A DNA stretch of 8,565 bases from Hydrogenophaga sp. (GTDB lineage Bacteria > Pseudomonadota > Gammaproteobacteria > Burkholderiales > Burkholderiaceae_C): positions 1 through 8,565 of the forward strand of contig JAABRN010000499.1 in the NCBI GenBank assembly GCA_011390855.1, read 5' to 3'. How positions within the stretch are numbered: position 1 is the first letter of the stretch; the number at the start of each line of letters is the position of its first letter. Both the position numbers and the translations under genes were made by a program. Under the pieces are notes generated by a model. It worked only from the letters and a program-made list of their open reading frames with translations, did no database searches and was not told where the DNA came from. Positions 1 to 5,328 of this stretch are shown one piece after another.

Positions 1-390
1 GACGCCATGTGCAAGAACGAGCCTGAAGCCACCGGCGAACGTGGCGTGATGATCAGCACCGCCAGCGTCGCGGCTTACGACGGCCAGATTGGCCAGGCGG
101 CTTATGCCGCATCCAAAGGCGGCGTGGTGGGCATGACGATGCCCATCGCACGCGACCTTGCCCGCAACGGTATTCGCAACATGACCATCGCACCCGGCAT
201 CTTCGGCACACCCATGCTGTTTGGCATGCCGCAGGAAGTACAAGACGCCCTGGCGGCCAGTGTGCCCTTCCCCAGCCGTCTGGGCACACCGGCCGACTAC
301 GCCAAGCTGGCCAGGCACATCATTGAAAACGACATGCTCAATGGCGAAGTGATCCGACTGGATGGGGCCATCCGTCTCGCGCCTCGCTGA
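1..390 (+). CDS. SDR-family 3-hydroxyacyl-CoA dehydrogenase (HSD17B10-like), C-terminal part
   Basis: The window opens inside this gene: the reading frame is open from base 1, and the ATG at 7 is internal. The 129 visible residues cover the second half of a short-chain dehydrogenase of about 255 residues. The catalytic Ser (residue 22 of the fragment, in STASVAA) and the YxxxK pair (Y35, K39 in YAASK) are spaced as in human HSD10, 13 residues from Ser to Tyr. The segments [18 protein letters not shown] and the C-terminal [12 protein letters not shown] are hallmarks of type-2 3-hydroxyacyl-CoA dehydrogenases, which use NAD to oxidise 3-hydroxyacyl-CoA in beta-oxidation or branched-chain acyl breakdown in the cytoplasm. 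The N-terminal Rossmann glycine motif lies outside the window. Family assignment is firm; the exact acyl substrate is not visible. A strong terminator follows 40 bases after the stop, so this is the last gene of its transcript. Confidence 0.92.
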   Translation, partial: DAMCKNEPEATGERGVMISTASVAAYDGQIGQAAYAASKGGVVGMTMPIARDLARNGIRNMTIAPGIFGTPMLFGMPQEVQDALAASVPFPSRLGTPADYAKLARHIIENDMLNGEVIRLDGAIRLAPR

Positions 391-430
391 AACGTGCCCT
401 GACTGGCCCGCTGCTGCCTGCAGCGCCATG

Positions 431-466
431 AACAAAGCCGGCCCAGGAGCCGGCTTTGTTTTTTTT
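431..466 (+). terminator. Rho-independent terminator after the SDR gene
   Basis: A perfect 12-bp stem (431-442 paired with 449-460; 5' arm AACAAAGCCGGC) encloses a 6-base loop and runs into a T tract at 459-466. It ends plus-strand transcription of the dehydrogenase. Read on the minus strand, the same hairpin lies about 30 bases past the dctP stop but has only the short TTTGTT of its own stem as a U tract. It may therefore also stop the convergent TRAP operon, less efficiently. Confidence 0.9.
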
Positions 467-489
467 AGCGCCTCGTCAGCGCTGCCCGT

Positions 490-1506
490 TCACTTGGCCG
501 TGCGCGCCTGGGCCACCGCGTCTTGCACCTCTTTCCAGAGCGACTCCCCCACGTTGGCTGCGATGGAGGTGTTGATGGCACCCAACTTGTCGCGCATGCG
601 GCCTGCTTCAGCGGATGAAAGCTCGTTGACTTCCATGCCCTTGCTGCGCAGGTCTGCCAGGGCCTTGTCGGCTTCGGCACGGGTGTCCTTGCGTTCGAAG
701 TCACGGCTCTTCTTGGCGGCATCCAGCAGCACCTTTTGTTCGTCCTTGCTCAAGCCGTCCCAGTACTTCTTGCTCACCAGCACGATCCAGGGGCTGTAGA
801 CGTGGTTGGTGACGGTGAGGTATTTCTGCACCTCATAAAACTTGCTGGAGAGAATGGTGTTGTACGGATTTTCCTGGCCGTCCACTGTCTTGGTCTCCAG
901 CGCGGTGAACAGTTCGGAGAATGGCAGTGGAACGGCGTTGGCACCCAAGGTCTTGAAGCTGTCGATGAAGACGTTGTTTTGCATGACGCGCAGTTTGATG
1001 CCGTCCATGTCTTCCAGCTTGGTCACCGCGCGCTTGTTGTTGGTGAGGTTGCGGAAGCCGTTTTCCCAATAGACCAGGCCCACAAGCCCTTTCTCCTGGA
1101 GCTTGTCCATCACTTTCTGGCCCACTGGGCCGTCCAGCACGGCGTCGGCTTCCTTGCCGCTATTGAACAGGAAAGGCGTGTCCCAGATGGCCATTTCCTT
1201 GGTAATGCCAACCAGCGTGGCGGTGGAGCCCACCATCATTTCCTGCGCGCCGCCAATCAAGGCTTGCTGCATCTGCACATCAGAGCCCAGTGCGGCGGCA
1301 CCGATGGCGCGGATCTTCATCTTGCCGCCAGAAGCCTTTTCCACTTCCTCGGCGAACACCTTGGTGGCGCGCCCCTGGTTGCTGATTTCGTTCAGACCGT
1401 AGCCGAAACGGATGATGCGGTTCTTGATGTCTTGAGCCTGGGCCAGGCCGCTGCCCAGCGTGGCCAGCGCGACAGCGGCGGCGATGGTGAGTTGTCGGAT
1501 CTTCAT
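490..1506 (-). CDS. dctP: TRAP transporter substrate-binding protein (DctP family)
   Basis: This 338-residue periplasmic binding protein captures the substrate and delivers it to the DctQM membrane complex. Residues 1-24 form a classic Sec signal peptide: KIRQ, a hydrophobic stretch, then AQA before the predicted cut. The mature part carries the DctP landmarks: R152 in FRNLTN, R173 in KLRVMQN, the PFSELF segment at 195-200, and N213 in GQENP. Their spacing matches the ligand-binding Arg/Arg/Asn set of SiaP-type proteins, and the second Arg typically holds the substrate carboxylate. A good ribosome-binding site, AAGGAGA (1513-1519), lies 6 bases before the ATG and fixes the start. It is the last gene of the gntK-dctQ-dctM-dctP unit, 60 bases after dctM. 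The substrate is inferred from the neighbouring gluconokinase to be gluconate or a related sugar acid; the sequence alone does not prove this. Confidence 0.95.
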   Translation of the reverse strand: MKIRQLTIAAAVALATLGSGLAQAQDIKNRIIRFGYGLNEISNQGRATKVFAEEVEKASGGKMKIRAIGAAALGSDVQMQQALIGGAQEMMVGSTATLVGITKEMAIWDTPFLFNSGKEADAVLDGPVGQKVMDKLQEKGLVGLVYWENGFRNLTNNKRAVTKLEDMDGIKLRVMQNNVFIDSFKTLGANAVPLPFSELFTALETKTVDGQENPYNTILSSKFYEVQKYLTVTNHVYSPWIVLVSKKYWDGLSKDEQKVLLDAAKKSRDFERKDTRAEADKALADLRSKGMEVNELSSAEAGRMRDKLGAINTSIAANVGESLWKEVQDAVAQARTAK

Positions 1507-1566
1507 GGTTTATCTCCTTGGGGGTGGAATCGGCGTGTGCCGCGAGGGAACGAGAAATGCTGTGCG

Positions 1567-2844
1567 TCAGAACATCAGCTCGAGAGGCCACAACACGATG
1601 GCCGGGAAAAGAATCAACAAGACCAGCATGGCGAAATACACCAGCAGGAAAGGGGTGACGCCCTTGATGACAGGCTCCATGCGCAACCCGCCCACACCGG
1701 CCACCACGTTGAGCACCGTACCCACGGGCGGGGTGAGCAGGCCCAGGCAGCCGACGAAGATGAAAACAAAACCGAAGTACACCGGATCGATGCCAGCCTT
1801 GGCCGCCAACGGCGCAAGCACCGGGGCCAGGATCAGGATGGTGGGCGTGAGGTCCATGACCATGCCCACCGCCAGCAGGAACAGGCAGACCACGGCCATG
1901 AACAGCATGGGGCTCTGCAACAGCGGGCCCATGCTCTGTGCCAGCTGGCTCGGCAGATCGGCCAGGGTGATCATGTAGCTGGCGGCGGTGGCAGCCCCGC
2001 AGAGAAACATCACGATGCCGGTGGTACGGGACGCATCCACCAGCACCCGGTAGAGCCGCTGCAGGTTGAGTTCCCGGTAAATCAGTGTGGCCACGAGCAG
2101 CGCGTACATGGCGGCAACCACGGCGGCTTCGGTGGGTGTGAAGAAGCCGAACCGAAGACCGCCAATGATGATGACCGGCATCATCAACGCCCACGCACTG
2201 CCGCCGAGCACCTTTCGGCGCTCGACCCAGGTGGTCTTCTCTGCCACTGGCAGATCCTTGCCGCGCGCAATGCCGCGCCAGACCAGCACCAGGCCGATGG
2301 CCATGATGATCCCCGGCACGATACCGGCCAGAAACAGCTTGCTGATCGACGTGTTGGTGGTCACGCCATAGATCACCATGGGCATCGACGGAGGCACGAT
2401 GGGCGCGATGATGCCGCCCGAGGCGATCAGGCCCGCGCTGGGCCCGGCCGGGTAGTTTTGCTTGCGCATCATCGGCAGCAGCAGGGTGGCCAGTGCGGCG
2501 GTGTCGGCAATTGCCGAACCGCTCATTGACGCCAGCATGAGCGATGCACCGATGACCACATAGCCCAGACCGCCGGGAATATGCCCCACCAGCGAGCGCG
2601 CCAAATCGATGATTCGGCGGCTGAGCCCGCCTGCATTCATGAGCTCGCCCGCGAGGATGAAGAACGGCACCGCCAGCAGCGGGAAGCTGTCGAACCCGGC
2701 CTGCACATTCTGCGCCAGCAACTGGGCATCGAAGAAGTCCAGGTGCACCATGAGCGCCAGCGCGGTCAGCATCAGTGCGAAAGCGATGGGTACGCCCACC
2801 GTCATGGTGGCGAACAACACCAGCAGGAAGATGGCAATCGTCAT
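1567..2844 (-). CDS. dctM: TRAP transporter large permease subunit (DctM family)
   Basis: This 425-residue integral membrane protein is the ion-coupled transport channel of the TRAP system. It is hydrophobic throughout, with about a dozen membrane segments, and shows the family motifs SGSAIAD (108-114), GGIIAPIVPPSMP (143-155), FTPTEAA (235-241), DLTPT (331-335) and TPPVG (371-375). Length is normal for the family. The frame stays open to 3051, but the extra N-terminus is Arg/Gly-rich and lies over dctQ. The ATG at 2844 gives a typical DctM start (MTIAIFLLVLF), has a GGAGG-type site about 8 bases upstream, and overlaps the dctQ stop as ATGA. That overlap suggests translational coupling and equal amounts of Q and M. 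Substrate is inferred from context. Confidence 0.96.
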   Translation of the reverse strand: MTIAIFLLVLFATMTVGVPIAFALMLTALALMVHLDFFDAQLLAQNVQAGFDSFPLLAVPFFILAGELMNAGGLSRRIIDLARSLVGHIPGGLGYVVIGASLMLASMSGSAIADTAALATLLLPMMRKQNYPAGPSAGLIASGGIIAPIVPPSMPMVIYGVTTNTSISKLFLAGIVPGIIMAIGLVLVWRGIARGKDLPVAEKTTWVERRKVLGGSAWALMMPVIIIGGLRFGFFTPTEAAVVAAMYALLVATLIYRELNLQRLYRVLVDASRTTGIVMFLCGAATAASYMITLADLPSQLAQSMGPLLQSPMLFMAVVCLFLLAVGMVMDLTPTILILAPVLAPLAAKAGIDPVYFGFVFIFVGCLGLLTPPVGTVLNVVAGVGGLRMEPVIKGVTPFLLVYFAMLVLLILFPAIVLWPLELMF

Positions 2845-3344
2845 GATTCCACCCTCCCCGGCTCGCCGGCGTGGTCGCCTGAGCCATCGCCTCGCAAGTC
2901 CTGCCAGCTCTGCAACAGCAGCAGCACCGCCATGCACAAACCCATGACCAACGTACCCGCGGCGCCCAGCGCCAGTGGGTAGTTCATGACCGGGCTGAGG
3001 CTGTCCATGCCCACCAGCACCTGTTCCCAGGAACCGCGAATGAGGTACCACAGCGCCAGCGCGATAAGCCCGCGAGTGAGCCAGCGCAGCACCGCCGCCT
3101 TTGTACCGGTCATGCGTGCTGTCAGCAGATCAAGGCCCAGGTGCTTGCCCTCGCCGAAGGCCAGGGTGGCCGACAGGCACACCAGCCAGACAAACAGCAG
3201 ACGTGAAAGCTCTTCCGACACGACCCAGCCCGTGCCCCAGAAGTAACGGAGCAGCACGTTGCCGAACACGGCCAGGACCATGCCTGTCATGCACATCGCC
3301 ATGAGCGCTTCCACCAGATGGCGCAGTGCCTTGGCAAGCGTCAT
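2841..3344 (-). CDS. dctQ: TRAP transporter small permease subunit (DctQ family)
   Basis: This 167-residue membrane protein is the small subunit that pairs with DctM. Four hydrophobic segments are visible, at roughly residues 11-31, 46-65, 88-104 and 122-145. The DctQ signature NVLLRYFWGTG followed by SEELSRLLFVWLV (about 29-55) lies between and in the first two. The C-terminus is a short polar tail rich in Gly, Asp and Glu. The frame is open further upstream, but the ATG at 3344 has GGAGGT (3351-3356) 6 bases before it and overlaps the gntK stop as ATGA, so it is the preferred start. Its own stop overlaps dctM the same way. The family call is firm; small subunits are poorly conserved, so it says little about substrate. 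Confidence 0.93.
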   Translation of the reverse strand: MTLAKALRHLVEALMAMCMTGMVLAVFGNVLLRYFWGTGWVVSEELSRLLFVWLVCLSATLAFGEGKHLGLDLLTARMTGTKAAVLRWLTRGLIALALWYLIRGSWEQVLVGMDSLSPVMNYPLALGAAGTLVMGLCMAVLLLLQSWQDLRGDGSGDHAGEPGRVES

Positions 3345-3883
3345 GACAACACCTCCATCGACCCATCCAGCGCACCCGCCCGGACCCAACGCACCACGTC
3401 GGCTTCCAGCGTTTCAAGTGGGGCGGTGGCGTCCAGCCTGAGAACGCCGGGTTCCTGGCTAGGGTCTTCCAGCGCTTCAAACTGGCTGGCGACCAGACTC
3501 ACCGGAAACAGATGGGCGGGGCGCGCCGCCACGCGTTCCCGGGCCTGGTTGGCCGTCAACGCCAGAAACACAAATCGAAGATCGGGCACCGCTTGCCGCA
3601 GTTGATCTCGGTAGCGCTGCCTCAGCGCTGAACAGGTCAGCACGCAACCAACCGACTGGCGCGCCTGCAACTCTCTGGCCAGCACATCCAGCCAGGAATG
3701 GCGGTCGGTGTCGGTCAGTGGCACACCGTTGCGCATCTTCTGGATGCTCTGTTCCGAATGAAAGTCATCGCCTTCCAGCAACGGGATTCCCAGCGCCTGG
3801 GCGCACCGAAAACCAAGGCTGGACTTGCCGCAACCGGCGACGCCCATGATCACCACAAAGGTTTTTTCGGATGACGTGGTCAT
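3341..3883 (-). CDS. gntK: Gluconokinase (GntK, P-loop type)
   Basis: This 180-residue cytoplasmic kinase phosphorylates D-gluconate with ATP to 6-phosphogluconate, which feeds the Entner-Doudoroff or pentose phosphate route. The Walker A loop GVAGCGKS is at 14-21. EGDDFH (37-42), PLTDTDR (55-61) and TCSALRQRYRD (83-93) match the conserved blocks of E. coli GntK and IdnK, and the length is normal. It is the first gene of the unit and overlaps dctQ by ATGA, so kinase and importer are made from one mRNA. The start is not fully settled. ATG 3883 gives the usual short lead before beta-strand 1 but has no Shine-Dalgarno sequence, and an operator lies 2 bases upstream. A TTG at 3934 would add 17 residues that look unconserved and would put the operator inside the coding region. 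I prefer 3883. Confidence 0.95.
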   Translation of the reverse strand: MTTSSEKTFVVIMGVAGCGKSSLGFRCAQALGIPLLEGDDFHSEQSIQKMRNGVPLTDTDRHSWLDVLARELQARQSVGCVLTCSALRQRYRDQLRQAVPDLRFVFLALTANQARERVAARPAHLFPVSLVASQFEALEDPSQEPGVLRLDATAPLETLEADVVRWVRAGALDGSMEVLS

Positions 3884-3885
3884 TA

Positions 3886-3899
3886 TGGTAGCGCTATCC
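3886..3899. promoter_or_regulatory. Putative GntR operator O1, next to the gntK start
   Basis: TGGTAGCGCTATCC is an imperfect palindrome centred at 3892.5, with two mismatched pairs between half-sites. It shares TAGCGCTATCC with the second site at 3990-4003. The central CpG is typical of LacI-family operators, where hinge-helix leucines insert. It sits 2 bases upstream of the gntK ATG, so a bound repressor would block initiation or early elongation of the kinase/transporter operon. Confidence 0.75.
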
Positions 3900-3913
3900 C
3901 ACTGGTAGAAAAA

Positions 3914-3927
3914 ATCAGGATCCTGAT
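3914..3927. repeat. Perfect 14-bp palindrome in the gntK leader, followed by a T run on the minus strand
   Basis: ATCAGGATCCTGAT reads the same on both strands, and it differs from the AGCGCT operators. On the minus strand it is followed at once by six T residues, so in a gntK leader transcript it could fold as a short stem (5 bp with a 4-base loop) before a U tract, like a weak terminator or attenuator. It could equally be a binding site for a second dimeric regulator, or chance. Confidence 0.4.
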
Positions 3928-3975
3928 CGGGCAATGCCTGCCTGAAACAGCGGATCCTGTGGAGAATCAGAAAAC

Positions 3976-4004
3976 TTGTGAGCTTGTCTGGATAGCGCTA
4001 TCCT
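3976..4004 (+). promoter_or_regulatory. Candidate sigma-70 promoter for the LacI-type regulator gene
   Basis: TTGTGA at 3976-3981 and TATCCT at 3999-4004 each match the sigma-70 consensus at 4 of 6 positions and are separated by exactly 17 bases. Transcription would begin near 4010-4012, about 30 bases before the TTG start codon. The -10 box lies almost wholly within operator O2, which fits autorepression. No equally clear promoter was found for gntK on the other strand. Confidence 0.5.
3990..4003. promoter_or_regulatory. Putative GntR operator O2, perfect palindrome
   Basis: GGATAGCGCTATCC is a perfect 14-bp palindrome centred at 3996.5 with a central CpG, the usual form of a LacI-family site. 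It overlaps the candidate -10 box of the regulator gene and lies 37 bases before that gene's start codon. Its centre is 104 bp from O1, about 9.9 helical turns, so both sites face the same side of the helix. Confidence 0.8.
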
Positions 4005-4040
4005 AAGCAAAACCATCCGCTCAATCATCAGGGAAAACCC

Positions 4041-5066
4041 TTGGCAACGACAGAACGCAGGCGCCGCCCCAGTGGCCGAATCACTCTTTCCGAAGTGGCC
4101 AAAGCGGCCGAAGTCAGTCCCATCACGGCATCGCGCGCCTTGCGGGGTGAACGTGGTGTGGCGGCCGCTCTCGTCGAACGTGTCAAGCAGGCGGCCAAAG
4201 AGCTCGGCTACGTACCTGACCCCGCAGCGCGCGCACTGGCGTCTCAACGCAGCTCGCAAGTGCCGGTGCTGGTTCCGCTGTTGTCCAACGCGCTGTTTGT
4301 GGACGTCCTGGAGGCTGTACACAGCACGCTCCAGCCACATGGTTTCCAGACCATGATTGGTGTCACCCACTACGACCCCGAACAGGAAGAACAGTTGCTC
4401 CGGTCCTACCTGGCGCACCGTCCCGCCGGCTTGCTGCTCACCGGATTCGACCGCACCGATGCCGCCCGGCAGTTGGTCGCAAAAAGTGGCGTGCCCTGTG
4501 TGCACCTGATGGAGCTGACCCAGGCCAGCGACATCTATTGCGTGGGGTTCTCGCAGCATGAAGCGGGACATGGGCTGACCAAACATCTGGTGCAACGCGG
4601 TCGCAAACGCATTGCCTTCGTGGCCGCCCAGTTAGACCCGCGCACCATGCAGCGCGCCGAGGGCTACCGCGAATGCCTGCGTGAGCACGGGCTCTACGAT
4701 CCGCGGCTTGAACTGCTCAGCCCTCAGCCGTCGTCCATGCGACTGGGGGGTGAGCTGTTCGAAGAGTTGCTGCGCACGCGTCCAGATGTGGACGCCGTGT
4801 TCTTCTGTAACGACGATCTGGCGCAGGGTGGCCTGCTCGCGGCCCTGCGCCTGCACATCGATGTGCCCGAAAAGGTCGCCATCGCGGGCTTCAACGACCT
4901 TTCAGGCAGTGACCAGATGGTGCCACCCCTGACCACCGTTCGCACGCCTCGCAGCGCCATTGGCGTGTCCAGCGCGCAAATGCTGCTCAGCCTGATGCGC
5001 GGCAAAACGCCGGCTCGCAACTCCATCGATCTCGGCTTTGAACTGATGGTGCGCGCGAGCACTTGA
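4041..5066 (+). CDS. gntR: LacI-family transcriptional regulator, gluconate repressor type (GntR)
   Basis: This 341-residue DNA-binding protein is the likely repressor of the divergent gntK-TRAP operon and of its own gene, released by gluconate or 6-phosphogluconate. The N-terminal LacI helix-turn-helix spans about 14-36 (ITLSEVAKAAEVS, then SRALRG). The hinge helix follows at 57-68 (YVPDPAARALAS), with the Leu that normally enters the central CpG of the operator. The rest is a periplasmic-binding-protein-like effector domain (about 72-335) containing LLLTGFD (131-137), KRIAFVA (189-195), DAVFFCNDDLAQG (251-263) and VAIAGFND (279-286). Start: TTG at 4041, with AGGGA at 4030-4034 spaced 6 bases; no in-frame ATG lies nearby. 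The GntR name rests on the adjacent gluconokinase and the shared palindromes; the LacI-family call is firm. It should not be confused with the unrelated GntR winged-helix family. Confidence 0.92.
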   Translation: MATTERRRRPSGRITLSEVAKAAEVSPITASRALRGERGVAAALVERVKQAAKELGYVPDPAARALASQRSSQVPVLVPLLSNALFVDVLEAVHSTLQPHGFQTMIGVTHYDPEQEEQLLRSYLAHRPAGLLLTGFDRTDAARQLVAKSGVPCVHLMELTQASDIYCVGFSQHEAGHGLTKHLVQRGRKRIAFVAAQLDPRTMQRAEGYRECLREHGLYDPRLELLSPQPSSMRLGGELFEELLRTRPDVDAVFFCNDDLAQGGLLAALRLHIDVPEKVAIAGFNDLSGSDQMVPPLTTVRTPRSAIGVSSAQMLLSLMRGKTPARNSIDLGFELMVRAST

Positions 5067-5067
5067 C

Positions 5068-5082
5068 GCCCATTGCATGGGC
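5068..5082 (+). terminator. Possible weak terminator after the regulator gene
   Basis: One base after the gntR stop, GCCCAT and ATGGGC pair as a 6-bp stem around a 3-base loop, followed by AATTTCT. The stem is GC-rich but the T tract is poor, so termination here would be weak. The remainder of the gap, up to the PBP start at 5329, shows no convincing promoter, small gene or RNA. Confidence 0.3.
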
Positions 5083-5328
5083 AATTTCTGAAACTCCACC
5101 CACCCAACCCGCGCAGATCCCTTCCGTCCTCACGACAAGCAACGCTTGCAAACGGCGTCGCCCCCAGGTTGAAGGGCGAAAGGGTGTTGGCGACCTGCCC
5201 GTGAATCCACCAGGAATCAGCCCTCGCCAGCGCCTCCAAGAACAAACAAGCGATCACCCACAACTGGTTACACCCCGGTAGCGGAGAGCGCACATGCGCT
5301 TCACACACGTGATCGACAATCTCAACCC

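Noticed and set aside
736..2529. A 597-codon open frame on the plus strand opposite dctP and dctM
   Set aside because: Its translation is His/Gln/Gly-rich with no recognisable domain, and it lies antisense to two firmly identified genes. It is a high-GC antisense shadow.
1280..2887. A 535-codon minus-strand frame overlapping dctM in another phase
   Set aside because: The translation is Arg/Ala/Gly/His-rich low-complexity text that runs over dctM and the dctP start. It is an out-of-phase shadow.
3609..3622. A third AGCGCT palindrome-like site inside gntK (CGGTAGCGCTGCCT)
   Set aside because: It could be an auxiliary operator 277 bp from O1, but it matches one half-site only, and the bases are explained by the conserved SALRQRYR codons.
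3915..4595. A 226-codon minus-strand frame across the divergent promoter and the start of gntR
   Set aside because: It is antisense to the LacI-type regulator gene, its composition is not protein-like, and it crosses the operator region.
5136..5148. Short inverted repeat CAAGC-aac-GCTTG in the gntR-PBP gap
   Set aside because: A 5-bp stem with no T tract and no second copy is within chance for this composition.
5063..5281. A possible small plus-strand gene of 72 codons after gntR
   Set aside because: It starts with TTG overlapping the gntR stop, has no convincing ribosome-binding site, and is Pro/Gln-rich with no features. It is probably noncoding.
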